Shown here piece after piece: positions 41,925 through 50,315 of a stretch of 64,000 nucleotides of DNA. The first letter of the stretch is position 1. Each line of letters begins with the position of its first letter. A program made the position numbers and the translations under genes. Under the pieces are notes generated by a model that was not told where the DNA came from, did not search any database, and worked only from the letters and a program-made list of their open reading frames with translations. This DNA is from Verrucomicrobiaceae bacterium (GTDB lineage: Bacteria > Verrucomicrobiota > Verrucomicrobiia > Verrucomicrobiales > Akkermansiaceae): contig JAIXPW010000221.1 in assembly GCA_027485995.1 (NCBI GenBank), forward strand, positions 1 to 64,000, given 5' to 3'.

Positions 41925-43466
41925 ATGACTCCATTCCAACTGCCCTTCATCGTCCGCAATCTCCTCGCCACCACATTCCTCGGTCTGTCGCTTTCCCTCT
42001 GCCTGACACCACCGCCGGCAACTGCCCAGGTCTCGGCCCAATGGAGTGATCCGGTGGACGTGCCGCCGGTCCTGCCTGGTGCCACTCTCGGCGGCGGAGT
42101 GGGTTACAGCCTGGCCATCGCATCCACAGGAAGAATTTACACCTTTGCGATGGAAACCCCTGCCAGTGGGGGAATTCCCGCCTCCCGCCTGAAGTATACC
42201 GATGCCCCGCGCGCCTCATCTCCGGTCTGGGGAAACATCCCTCTGCCGACCTCGGCCCTGGGCAGCGGCGTGTCGAGCCCCTGCATCGTGATCGACGCCG
42301 ACGACAACCTCCATCTGGCGTGGTACGCTCCGGCCACCCGCCGCATCGGCCATGCCATCTATCTCTCCACATCCGGAACCTGGACGGACGAGCAGTTTCT
42401 CTACACCGCGAGCGCCTCTCAGCCGGTGAAATACATGCAGGTGGAGGTGGACCGCTCCGGCACCATCCATTTCCTCTGGCACGAGGGAGACCCCGATGTC
42501 TCCGCTGCAAGCGCCGATGTCCGCTACGCCCGTCGCCCTTCCGGCTCCGCCACTTTCACCGTCCGCTCCACTCCGCTGAACCTAACCGCCGCGCTCAACG
42601 CCGCGTTTCCCCTCGCCCACTTCGGCGGCTGTGATGGAGCGGCCCTGGCCGTGGCTTGGCGCGAAGAGACCACGCCGGGCGGCTGGGATGTGAAAATGAA
42701 TGTCAGCAACGACAACGGCGTGACTTGGCGGACCACGCCGCTGGTGGTGGCGAATGGTCCAGGAAACCAATGGGACCCCTCGATCGTGATCGACCGCCAC
42801 AACATCGTCCACCTCACCTACCCGGACAAGACCGGCATCGTCTCGGTCCTGCATTACTTGCGATTCGACGACGTGCCCGCCTTGTTCGCGCAGACCGCCA
42901 CGCTGGCACAGCCCCTCAGCGACCGGCAGCTCACGCCCGATGGCGAGAGCCACGAACTGCCCTACTCGTGTTACGACTTCCAGCGGGACATCGTCTGGCT
43001 TTCCTGGAAACAACGCCACATCATCGAAAGCCTGGGGCTGCGCGACGATGTGCTGCTCGTTCATGCCCTTCGAAAAGGCGAGGTGGTCAGCGAAACCGAA
43101 CGCCTGTCGGACGTGCGCACCAGTGGTGAGAACATCAGGTTTCCCGACTTCCAGGCCGCCCCGGATGGCCATGTCTTCTTCACTTATGAGACAGGCCTCG
43201 ACACCCACATGAAGTTGATGGAGCGCCTCGCCACTCCAGATCCGCTGGCACTTGCCCCCAGCCTCACTGCCTCGGATTCCTCATCTCTCGAATGGGCGTT
43301 CCCGACCGAGTTCGCAGTCAGTTACCAGGTCGAGAGTTCGGACGACCTGGTGACCTGGACCCCGGTTGGCGATCCATTCACCGGCGACGGCGAGGATGCC
43401 ACGGTCGTTCAAGCGATCACCGGCCAAGCCCGTTCGTTCCTCCGCTTGCGTTCCACCCGCCCCTGA
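41925..43466 (+). CDS. exported sialidase-like beta-propeller protein
   Basis: A 513-residue secreted protein with a signal peptide (cleaved near PATAQ) and recurrent beta-propeller strands such as SPCIVIDADDNLHLAWYAPA, GTIHFLWHEGDP, DPSIVIDRHNIVHLTY, and WDVKMNVSNDNGVTWRTTPL, which includes an Asp-box-like SxDxGxTW. A C-terminal domain (from AVSYQVESSDDLVTWTPVGD) resembles the verrucomicrobial tail domain found on exported proteins. Catalytic sialidase Arg triad not verified, so it may be non-enzymatic. Its start follows the ECF operon by 35 bp. Confidence 0.72.
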   Translation: MTPFQLPFIVRNLLATTFLGLSLSLCLTPPPATAQVSAQWSDPVDVPPVLPGATLGGGVGYSLAIASTGRIYTFAMETPASGGIPASRLKYTDAPRASSPVWGNIPLPTSALGSGVSSPCIVIDADDNLHLAWYAPATRRIGHAIYLSTSGTWTDEQFLYTASASQPVKYMQVEVDRSGTIHFLWHEGDPDVSAASADVRYARRPSGSATFTVRSTPLNLTAALNAAFPLAHFGGCDGAALAVAWREETTPGGWDVKMNVSNDNGVTWRTTPLVVANGPGNQWDPSIVIDRHNIVHLTYPDKTGIVSVLHYLRFDDVPALFAQTATLAQPLSDRQLTPDGESHELPYSCYDFQRDIVWLSWKQRHIIESLGLRDDVLLVHALRKGEVVSETERLSDVRTSGENIRFPDFQAAPDGHVFFTYETGLDTHMKLMERLATPDPLALAPSLTASDSSSLEWAFPTEFAVSYQVESSDDLVTWTPVGDPFTGDGEDATVVQAITGQARSFLRLRSTRP

Positions 43467-43544
43467 ACGGTTGCGACTGCCGGGGATGAGCCCGCTGGAG
43501 TCGCGGCATGCGAGTCCGCGGAATGGGCAAGCCTGAATCCTGAA

Positions 43545-43685
43545 ATCCAAACCACGAAATTCACGAGACAACACGACGGCCTCGGAGTTCCGATTCGCCC
43601 CGGACTCATCCATCAGGCCAGTGCGAAGACCGTCAAGTTGGCGTCTCGTTTCGTGCCCTTTCGTGGCTCTTGTGGTTTCTCACAT
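43545..43685. repeat. imperfect inverted repeat of CCACGAAATTCACGA words
   Basis: AACCACGAAATTCACGAGAC near 43551 and an inverted, diverged copy (GTTTCGTGCCCTTTCGTGGC) near 43648 bracket a short spacer. A similar single arm (TTTCGTGAATTTCGTGG) occurs near 44605. No gene is supported between 43467 and 43724. Confidence 0.45.
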
Positions 43686-43724
43686 CCTTCAAAAAGATAA
43701 GTCCAAGTTTCAAGCAGCCCGCCC

Positions 43725-44288
43725 TCACCTCAGCTTCCGCTTCTTCGGATTCCGGCTCTTGCCGCCGAAGACGACTTCCTTGATGTCGAAGGCTTCCGGG
43801 TCGTACTCGCCGCGATACCAGCCGATCTGGCCGTTGAGGGCTTCCAGGTACTGGAACACTCCACCAAAGTCCTCAGGCGGGCAGGCGCGGGCACCACCGA
43901 TCATCATCGGGCCCTCGACGTCGCTCTCCTCCTTCGATTCGAAGACGACCTCATGGATCCAGTCCTCGGCGAAATCGTAGCGGTAAAGCATGCGCAGCGG
44001 CAGGCGCTTTTTCCCGATGTACTCCGCCAGTGTAATTCCGAGTTCATCCTGGAATTCGCCACCGGCCGGTACCTGGTCCGCCAGACCCACGGGGCCGATC
44101 ACGTCGGTGAGACGCTTGCCCTTGCCGTGGCGGAACTCATGCGGGTGCTTGTTTTCCCAGCCCATCGCATCCTGGATGGCATTGTTCAACTGGAGGAAAT
44201 TGAACGAGGCAGGCACGGAAAATTTCCGCCAGATCTGCGGGTTGATCTGGTAGAGGAAGACCTTGATGACGACTCGGGAAATGCTCAC
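43725..44288 (-). CDS. pRiA4b ORF-3-like protein
   Basis: A 187-residue protein of the plasmid pRiA4b ORF-3-like family, also carried by some IS1096-type elements: VFLYQINPQIWRKFSVPASF, LNNAIQDAMGWENKHPHEF, LRMLYRYDFAEDWIHEVVFE and GGARACPPEDFGGVFQYLEA. The long frame starts at 44342, but GTG 44288 is chosen because the family begins just before the first strand. The C-terminus is very basic (KSRNPKKRKLR). Function unknown; the family is often near mobile genes, and here it lies next to the repeat-punctuated region. Confidence 0.8.
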   Translation of the reverse strand: MSISRVVIKVFLYQINPQIWRKFSVPASFNFLQLNNAIQDAMGWENKHPHEFRHGKGKRLTDVIGPVGLADQVPAGGEFQDELGITLAEYIGKKRLPLRMLYRYDFAEDWIHEVVFESKEESDVEGPMMIGGARACPPEDFGGVFQYLEALNGQIGWYRGEYDPEAFDIKEVVFGGKSRNPKKRKLR

Positions 44289-44661
44289 GGGGGGCAGAGT
44301 AAGGAGAGAGAAAGGGCTCCGCAAGGAAATGACCATGCGCACTCAGTCAGGGTCCCCACCCTTGGGAGGGATCATGGCGAAATCCGGAACGAAGAGGTTC
44401 TCTCACCGCCAAGACGCCAAGGTCGCCAAGTCGAACCGGCGAAGAATTGCGAGGCGGGGAGTGGACCTGATTTCAAAGACACTCATTTGTAGTTTCCTTG
44501 GCGCTCTTGGCGCCTTGGCGGTTCAAATTCTTCCCATCTAGCCCGGCTTTGCCATGGAGCGCTCCCTTGTAGCGTTTCGGACCTGCTTGGCTTTCGTGAG
44601 GTTTCGTGAATTTCGTGGTCGATGTTTCCGGACTCTGGGTTAAGCCCCCCTGACCGGAATT
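44289..44661. repeat. 373-bp gene-free stretch with a GCCAAG-word inverted repeat
   Basis: Contains ACCGCCAAGACGCCAAGG near 44404 and an inverted copy (CCTTGGCGCTCTTGGCGCCT) near 44499, about 75 bp apart, with a spacer of no obvious function. A CGTGAATTTCGTGG arm lies near 44605. It looks like a MITE-like or extragenic palindromic element. No coding gene is supported. Confidence 0.5.
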
Positions 44662-45135
44662 TCATTTTTCGGCATCCGGAGCCTTGCCGGTGCAGGCCCT
44701 GTAGGTCAGCGGAAACAGCAAACGGAGCGCATCGTCTTCGGTCATCAGTGCCCACCCGATCCTTTGGCGGACCTCCTCCGGCTGCTTGGCCAGATTCTTC
44801 GAAAATCCCAGGTCTCCCCAATGGAGCAGGACTTTACGAATGGTACTTCGGTGGGCCTCGCCCGCTGCAGCGTCCCATGGGGAGGAGGCGCTGACCTTGA
44901 AGAACGTAGCCAGCGCCTCTTCCGAGCCCTTCGCCACCTCGCGGATCAGTCCGGCATAGTCGGGGTGCTGGGCCGCTAGGAGCTCTTCGCCGTATGCATG
45001 AAGTCTCCCGTAAGTGGATCCCACCGTGAAAGAGACATCGCGCACGGGATCCTTGGCGACAGGCGGGGCGTCCGCAACTTCACGGGCACCGGAAACGGAG
45101 ACAACGAACAATGCGAGTGGAATGAGTGTTTTCAT
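44662..45135 (-). CDS. exported protein, unknown
   Basis: About 157 residues starting MKTLIPLALFVVSVSGA, a signal peptide, at ATG 45135; an in-frame ATG at 45189 would bury it. The mature part is helical (YGRLHAYGEELLAAQHPDY, IREVAKGSEEALATFFKV), with no known domain. It is the last gene of the element-punctuated minus-strand run; the repeat at 45233-45485 lies upstream. Confidence 0.65.
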   Translation of the reverse strand: MKTLIPLALFVVSVSGAREVADAPPVAKDPVRDVSFTVGSTYGRLHAYGEELLAAQHPDYAGLIREVAKGSEEALATFFKVSASSPWDAAAGEAHRSTIRKVLLHWGDLGFSKNLAKQPEEVRQRIGWALMTEDDALRLLFPLTYRACTGKAPDAEK

Positions 45136-45232
45136 GGGTGTGGATGGAATGGCAACCAAGTCCGGAGATCCCTGATGCTTGTCTGTCATCAGGATATCCC
45201 AAAAGACACCCGATGACTCTAGCTACAACTTC

Positions 45233-45485
45233 AGTGTCTGGCAATTTTGAACCTTGCGACTTTCCTTCAGATTCGCAGATGCCTTCGCCAAACATCCCTG
45301 CGACACCCCATCAGACCAGGCGGCTCAGCGGCGGCAAAGAATGAGGAGATCCGGACAGGAAATCTCACGCAACGGCGCAACGGAGCGACGAATCAAAGCC
45401 ATTGCCAAGCCCCGGTCTTCGTTGCGTCGCTGCAGCGTTGCGTGAAAAATCGGAATGCGCGCGATTATCTGTCAGAGCGTTTGCG
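45233..45485. repeat. cassette-boundary-like element, copy 1
   Basis: The high-coordinate end CGCGATTATCTGTCAGAGCG and the diverged low-coordinate end GTGTCTGGCAATTTT are partly complementary. Inside are two inverted arms built of CACGCAACG/CGTTGCGTG words (45372-45393 and 45418-45444). The element lies between the methyltransferase gene and the exported-protein gene. Confidence 0.5.
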
Positions 45486-45607
45486 CTGCATCCACAGTCG
45501 CCGAGGCTATCGCGGACAGGGAAGGGCGAATCACCTGGTCGCTCCGGGCTTGTTCGACTTTGGGCGCAGCCGAACTCTCCGCTATCGCTCCGACTTCGCA
45601 CTACGTC

Positions 45608-46522
45608 TCAATGATCAAATTCTTGTTCTGTTCGCTTCACGTGCAAGAAAAGATTTACATCTTCTGGTTCGGCTCCAATGAAGATATCTGCTGAGCTTGC
45701 GCCAGCCGTCTCTGCCAATGTGCGGAGATCGCTCCGACTCCGATGATTTAAGTTCCAGCCACCCACAAGCTCCATGTAGGAGCGGCTCGGATTGCGATCT
45801 GAAAAATTGCCTAGAACTAGTTCCCCATTAATCTTCAACGCCTTAAGATAGCGACTTAATAGCCTTACGAAAACCTTATTATCGAAATAGTCAAATAACC
45901 CTGCAATCCATATCAAGTCATATGATTTTGTGGGATTGAAACGCAATGCGTTCTTCTGAATTAGGTTTATTCTATCAAGGTATTCGTGATTCAGATTCCG
46001 AGCGTATTCAAGCGCGTTGGGGTCTAAATCTACGCAGTCAATCACAATGGGGTAAGATGGATTCCTTGCAATCCATTCATACATGCTGCGTCCCGGTCCG
46101 ATTGCGATCTTAAGCACCTCAAGTCTATTTCTACTTCTTGAATACTGGTCTAGCAACCTGTGGAAATACTCTTTTCTATTCCTCACTGCTTTTGGTGCAG
46201 AGTGTTGATGATAATAAACATCCCAGCGGGACAATTCCGGATCGTCGCATATTGCACAACGGTATATCCTGTCGATAATCTCAAAATCTCCGGCATAGCC
46301 ATGTGGCTTGGCGAGTGCTAACCCCTGCATGGTTGAAACAGCAAGCGATGGCCCCATGGCCGTCCGTAGGCTCAACGTATCTTCGGAGGTCAGACTCCCG
46401 TTGAGCGCCATAGTGTGCAGTTCACAAATGATGAAGTCCAATCGAGAGTAGTCCTGCATTTCGGGACCGCCCTTCTTTGTCAGGTTTTCGATGAACTTAA
46501 GAGTGCTAATTTCAATTGGCAT
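45608..46522 (-). CDS. class I SAM-dependent methyltransferase, AT-rich
   Basis: A 304-residue protein. The methyltransferase core is seen as EVLKIAIGPGRSMYEWIA (motif I-like, GxGxS), IVIDCVDLDPNALEYARNLN (acidic end of strand 2) and YDLIWIAGLFDYFDNKVFVR (motif IV-like). The N-terminal third has PHGYAGDFEIIDRIYR, a segment seen in some uncharacterised methyltransferases. Its base composition is visibly much lower in GC than the surrounding genes, with many A/T-ending codons, indicating recent transfer. It is bracketed by elements 1 and 2. Substrate unknown. Confidence 0.8.
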   Translation of the reverse strand: MPIEISTLKFIENLTKKGGPEMQDYSRLDFIICELHTMALNGSLTSEDTLSLRTAMGPSLAVSTMQGLALAKPHGYAGDFEIIDRIYRCAICDDPELSRWDVYYHQHSAPKAVRNRKEYFHRLLDQYSRSRNRLEVLKIAIGPGRSMYEWIARNPSYPIVIDCVDLDPNALEYARNLNHEYLDRINLIQKNALRFNPTKSYDLIWIAGLFDYFDNKVFVRLLSRYLKALKINGELVLGNFSDRNPSRSYMELVGGWNLNHRSRSDLRTLAETAGASSADIFIGAEPEDVNLFLHVKRTEQEFDH

Positions 46523-46534
46523 AAGAAATTTTCT

Positions 46535-46804
46535 TCCGGACAGTTATTTAACGACTGGTCGTGGTTGTTCGCGACGAGTCGTCTTGCATCGCGACTTTTT
46601 CGGTTTCATGCAAGCAAGGTGTGTGAATCTGAGGACCTTGGCAATTTCGAAAAACGACCAAGGGCTTCCGGCTTCCCGGTGAATCAGCGTCAAACGAGGA
46701 GAAGAGCGCCGGAGACACCTGGGAAGAGGATGCTACCCGCAGGGCGAGGAGAATCCCTTGCGGACCTAGAAAGAAGTGAAAATCATCTATCTAAGCATCT
46801 GCCA
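46535..46804. repeat. cassette-boundary-like element, copy 2
   Basis: Low end GGACAGTTATTTAACGACTG starts about 12 bp before the methyltransferase start codon; high end AATCATCTATCTAAGCATCT is a decayed form of the consensus. It shares a CTTGGCAATTT...CCAAGG stem and a conserved short reading frame (about 46620-46690) with copies 3 and 4. Confidence 0.55.
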
Positions 46805-46844
46805 TGACAGGCTCACCGCACAACGATTCAGGCTTGGCACACCC

Positions 46845-47588
46845 CTACCGAGAACGCCCATCTACTTCAGGTTGAGGTTTCTCGCTACCCTCCGACTTCG
46901 ACTTGGGGCGAATAGCGGGTTGCCCAGCGCTGCCTTGTTCGGCCTTGGCTTGGAGCTGTTCAAGGTCGCGGCAGAACAGTTGATAATTGTCTGGGAAACT
47001 CTTGTTGTGGGGGAAGAAGTATCGCCGCTTGAGCCAGAATCCATAACGCTCGTCACCCCCTGCGCCGTCGGCTGATAGCCTGAGGGAACCGAGTGCTTGC
47101 CGGCACAAATCCCACTCGTCGACGGCCGCCAGGGCATCCAGGTGCGGTACGGCCCACGACGGCTTTTTCTTCACCGCTGTCCGCAGTCGGTTCAACAGGA
47201 CCTCCAAGGACTTTCCATTGCCGTTCACGTTGTAATCGTAGGCAAGTAGGAGATCGGAAATCTCCTCCCTGCCCGGATCGCCGCCTTTCCTCAGTTCCTT
47301 GCTGTCCAGCAACCACAGATACTTCCGGTCGCCCTCCGCCGCGATGCGGAGGAGCCAGGTCGAAAGGATGAAATCGTGATCGCCGGATTCATCCGGGTGC
47401 GCGACGAGCCGCTTCAGCAACTCCTCGTCGACGGGACGTGAGAGCCTCTTGCCCACAAGATTGTATTCATAGGAGCCCTTCTCTCGGAGCTTGGCTTCGA
47501 TCTCCTTTGAACTCCTGCTCTCATTCACTGCGCATGAGACTTGGAACACTAGCGCAGGAAGAACCAAAAGCTTGACGATGGTCTTCAT
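46845..47588 (-). CDS. lipoprotein, unknown
   Basis: A 247-residue predicted lipoprotein: MKTIVKLLVLPALVFQVSC has the lipobox QVSC, then a helical polar body (KEIEAKLREKGSYEYNLVG, YLWLLDSKELRKGGDPGREE) and a charged, low-complexity C-terminus. No domain recognised. It follows the SLOG-like gene by 78 bp with no element between, so the two may form one two-gene cassette. Confidence 0.65.
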   Translation of the reverse strand: MKTIVKLLVLPALVFQVSCAVNESRSSKEIEAKLREKGSYEYNLVGKRLSRPVDEELLKRLVAHPDESGDHDFILSTWLLRIAAEGDRKYLWLLDSKELRKGGDPGREEISDLLLAYDYNVNGNGKSLEVLLNRLRTAVKKKPSWAVPHLDALAAVDEWDLCRQALGSLRLSADGAGGDERYGFWLKRRYFFPHNKSFPDNYQLFCRDLEQLQAKAEQGSAGQPAIRPKSKSEGSEKPQPEVDGRSR

Positions 47589-47666
47589 GGTGATGGTTGA
47601 AGTAAGGGTTGCGCGAAACGTTTGAAGATTGGCACGGAGGGAATATGGCGTCCAGAGCGAAGAGAA

Positions 47667-48212
47667 CTAGAGACCCTGTTCGCCGTTGCCACCATTGACT
47701 TGCTGGCCATTTGCGGGCTCTTGATCATGGGCCATCGCATCGAGTCCGCGTAACAGCCCGGAGACGACATCGAAAGCGTATTGATAGGCTTGTGGGGTCT
47801 TACTTGCACGCGGTCCAGCGACATTGAGTTCGTGAATGGAGCGGCTGCTGACGAAATCCGCCACCAGTTCGACGGCGCGCGACACGGAAACCTGTCCCGC
47901 GTCGATGAGCTTGTATGGTCTGCCCATCTTGATGCAGCGGTAAGTGGTCTCTTCGGTGCCGCCCTCCAAGTCAGTGAAGTAGATGATAAGTGTGGCGTCG
48001 GAGTCGTCGATGTTCTGGATGGTGCGGAGACGGTAGCCACCCTTCTTGAGTTCCTTGAGCGGATAGCGGTCGGGTATCACGCCGCACTCGTCGATGCGAC
48101 CTGTAGGGCACCAGCCGCCACAGGGAAAGCCGAGCGCTAAAGCCGCGTCCAAGGCTGCGCGGTCAACACCGGTCTGGCCTCCAGAAATGATTTTCAGAGC
48201 TTTCGGTTTCAC
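47667..48212 (-). CDS. putative molybdenum carrier/SLOG-like protein
   Basis: About 181 residues. KIISGGQTGVDRAALDAALA with LGFPCGGWCPTGRIDECGVI matches the putative molybdenum carrier (SLOG-like Rossmann) family, whose Gly-rich loop may bind a nucleotide. TLIIYFTDLEGGTEETTYRC continues the fold. GTG 48212 is chosen because the family begins there and it lies about 10 bp from the end of element 3; the frame stays open further upstream into the element. Confidence 0.75.
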   Translation of the reverse strand: MKPKALKIISGGQTGVDRAALDAALALGFPCGGWCPTGRIDECGVIPDRYPLKELKKGGYRLRTIQNIDDSDATLIIYFTDLEGGTEETTYRCIKMGRPYKLIDAGQVSVSRAVELVADFVSSRSIHELNVAGPRASKTPQAYQYAFDVVSGLLRGLDAMAHDQEPANGQQVNGGNGEQGL

Positions 48213-48222
48213 GGAACGGCTA

Positions 48223-48425
48223 GCAAACGTCTGACAATGATTTGGCGACAAGTCGTGATGGTGCGCGACGAGTCGTTCTGTATCGCGACATTGTCGGGGC
48301 ACCGCAATCAAAGTGTGGGAATCCCCGGACCTTGGCAATTTCCAAAAGCAGCCAAGGGCTTCCGGCCTCCGGGTGAATCAGCGTCATGCTTGGGGAAATG
48401 TGCGATCACTTGTCAGAGCCTTTGC
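48223..48425. repeat. cassette-boundary-like element, copy 3
   Basis: The clearest copy. Low end GCAAACGTCTGACAATGAT and high end ATCACTTGTCAGAGCCTTTG are imperfect inverted repeats of about 19 nt with one bulged base. It lies 11 bp after the stop of the zinc-ribbon gene and 10 bp before the GTG of the SLOG-like gene. Inside is a CTTGGC...GCCAAG stem. Confidence 0.6.
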
Positions 48426-48436
48426 ATTGTGCCTGG

Positions 48437-48868
48437 TTAGGCGCTTGCGGGTGGATCGGCGATGATGGGTCCATCTGGTATTCCGAAAGCGCTGGAGGGT
48501 GTGTCGAGGTCGAACGGGTAGCTAGGCTCGATTTGGAAAGGAATGCCGGCTCCTCGGAGGCGTTGCGCCTCGTGCCATGTTTCGAGCGCGCTGCCGACAA
48601 ACGGCGGAAGCTCGCCGCGGATGGCGAGGGTGCGGGTGACAGGGATGCCGTGTGTGAACCCCTGATTGAGAGTGATGAGGACCGCGGCTGAAGCATCCGG
48701 CAACGGGGGGATGGAGATGCTGTAACGGACATCGTCGCAGAAGATGGGAACCGGGAAACTGGTCGCAACCTCCCATGCGCAAGCCGGCGACGAACAACGA
48801 ACGACCAAAGAACCACCACTCCGGAAATGGTGAAGTCGTGAAGAGCAGTCTGGGCAGTGTTCCTTCAT
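48437..48868 (-). CDS. zinc-ribbon protein, unknown
   Basis: About 143 residues. MKEHCPDCSSRLHHFRSGG followed by VVRCSSPACAWE gives a CxxC...CxxxxC zinc-ribbon-like N-terminus. The remainder is a beta-rich domain (RYSISIPPLPDASAAVLITL) with no recognised family. The start is uncertain: ATG 48946 is also in frame and would overlap the upstream exported-protein gene by 19 bp. Probably co-transcribed with it. Confidence 0.6.
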   Translation of the reverse strand: MKEHCPDCSSRLHHFRSGGSLVVRCSSPACAWEVATSFPVPIFCDDVRYSISIPPLPDASAAVLITLNQGFTHGIPVTRTLAIRGELPPFVGSALETWHEAQRLRGAGIPFQIEPSYPFDLDTPSSAFGIPDGPIIADPPASA

Positions 48869-48927
48869 GGGAGACGCTTGTGCTGGAATAATCGTCAAAC
48901 CAAAACCGCGACCCTGCTTTGTCTGCG

Positions 48928-49482
48928 TCACGGCGTGTCCGGCCATAGTTGGCTATCCACGATTCCTTCGACGCCTCGCGCCTCAGCATAAAGCCCTACA
49001 GGCCCGAGTGACAGCGTCACCGAATCCGTGCTCGTGAAATACACCGAGTAGGCTTTGCCCACCCGATCCAGCACCGTATAGCGAGGAAGTGGGTGTTCCT
49101 GCAGAAATCGGAGCGAGTCGGTGTAGGCTTCCTTGGTCTGCGCGCCATAGGCTGAGATCGCAGCTCGTTCCACTCGTTCTCTGGAAATCCTCAGAAACTC
49201 CTCCTTCGAAAGGTGCGGCGCGAATCGAAGGTCAATTCGATACTTGGTCTTATCAGGAGGTGCCGCGCTTAATGTTGGACTCACCCGATGCCTTATCTCC
49301 AGCTCGAACGTGGACTCAATTCGAATCGACTTTGAATCGTGGGTGATGGTCCACCTCTTGGGGTCGATTGCCTTGCGCAGTTCCGTCGCCAAATAGTCCA
49401 CCCGACCTTCCAAGTCGGTCTTCTCAGCGGCGAAGCCAAAACCCGTAAGAAGTCCTGTCAGGATCAAGGTCGGTAGGTTCAT
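48928..49482 (-). CDS. exported protein, unknown
   Basis: About 184 residues with a signal peptide (MNLPTLILTGLLTGFGFA) from ATG 49482. Mature part: EGRVDYLATELRKAIDPKRW, FAPHLSKEEFLRISRERVE, and a beta-rich C-terminus. No domain recognised. Its start lies 14 bp from the end of element 4, the same arrangement as for the SLOG-like and methyltransferase genes. Confidence 0.6.
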   Translation of the reverse strand: MNLPTLILTGLLTGFGFAAEKTDLEGRVDYLATELRKAIDPKRWTITHDSKSIRIESTFELEIRHRVSPTLSAAPPDKTKYRIDLRFAPHLSKEEFLRISRERVERAAISAYGAQTKEAYTDSLRFLQEHPLPRYTVLDRVGKAYSVYFTSTDSVTLSLGPVGLYAEARGVEGIVDSQLWPDTP

Positions 49483-49496
49483 CGTGTTGTGGATTC

Positions 49497-49676
49497 GGCC
49501 CAACAGTGATTTGGCGATGAGTCGTGATGGTTCGCGACCTCATCAGATTCAGGCGAGCAAGGTGTGTGAATCCGCAGACCATGGCAATTTCCAAAAGCGG
49601 CCAGGGGCTTGCGGCATCCGGGTGAATCAGCATCATGCGCGGGGAAAAGTGCGCGATGGTTTGTCGGCGCATTTGC
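49497..49676. repeat. cassette-boundary-like element, copy 4
   Basis: High end GCGCGATGGTTTGTCGGCGC and low end GGCCCAACAGTGATTTGGCG. On the minus strand the low end contains GTTGGGC, a match to the canonical attC R-prime motif GTTRRRY, the only such match at that position among the copies. The element lies between the beta-flower-like gene (18 bp) and the exported protein (14 bp). Confidence 0.6.
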
Positions 49677-49694
49677 TCTTGAGGATTGGCCTCC

Positions 49695-50102
49695 TCAACC
49701 TCCGAAATCACCTGCCCCGGCGAGGAATGCATCCCAACTCATCCCCCACTGATCGGTGAATGGCGGTGGTTCTGGATTCTCGAAACCAAACGGCGGCATT
49801 GCCGGAATATCGGGCATCACACCGAAGGCGGGCGATTGCCGGATGGCGGGCCTCGGCGGGCCTGCGACTGCATCCTGGATGAAAGCAACCGCGTGACCAT
49901 TCCGATCCCGAAACCACCCCTCCGAATAGAAGCCCAGAACGTGGCCGTTGGTATCCCTCACGTAGCCGTCCCGGGTTCTCGCGATCAGGGCTCTGGCAGA
50001 GTTATACACGGAGTACCAGAGGCCGAATGGCCTTTCGCTGAGCCAACCGACCGGGTTGCCATGGAGATCGTAGATTGGACGTGGATGCACGGCCTCAGCC
50101 AA
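49695..50102 (-). CDS. small beta-repeat protein resembling the 4-fold beta flower family
   Basis: A 135-residue protein. Three to four short repeats read IYDLHGNPVGWL, ARTRDGYVRDTNGHVLGFYS and GWFRDRNGHAVAFIQ, followed by a Pro-rich tail (PPFGFENPEPPP). The G-x-x-RDxNGxVxGF pattern recalls 4-fold beta flower domains; the assignment is tentative. The start is TTG at 50102 or GTG at 50090. It lies between elements 4 and 5. Confidence 0.55.
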   Translation of the reverse strand: MAEAVHPRPIYDLHGNPVGWLSERPFGLWYSVYNSARALIARTRDGYVRDTNGHVLGFYSEGWFRDRNGHAVAFIQDAVAGPPRPAIRQSPAFGVMPDIPAMPPFGFENPEPPPFTDQWGMSWDAFLAGAGDFGG

Positions 50103-50124
50103 CCAGAACCCGCCGGCAATTCAA

Positions 50125-50244
50125 CTGTTCTGACAGACTGCCGTGCGACGGATCAGAATCAGCGCCCAGAACCAGTCTTCGTTGCGGCGCTGCGGCCTTG
50201 CGCGAGAAATCAGAATGAGCGCGATTGTTTGTCAGGGCATTTGC
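50125..50244. repeat. cassette-boundary-like element, copy 5 (short form)
   Basis: Low end GTTCTGACAGACTGC and high end GCGCGATTGTTTGTCAGGGC pair imperfectly. The inside matches element 1 (CAGTCTTCGTTGCGGCGCTG), so copies 1 and 5 form one subfamily and copies 2-4 another. Confidence 0.55.
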
Positions 50245-50315
50245 CTTGAACCTGGCCGAGACACGCTCAGGTGCCTTCCTTCGTCTTGAATCCTGATTGG
50301 TGGACCCCCTTGAGC

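Noticed and set aside
44390-44540. Repeated GCCAAG words considered as a CRISPR array
   Set aside because: Only two arms in opposite orientation, no regular spacers and no cas genes; it is an inverted repeat.
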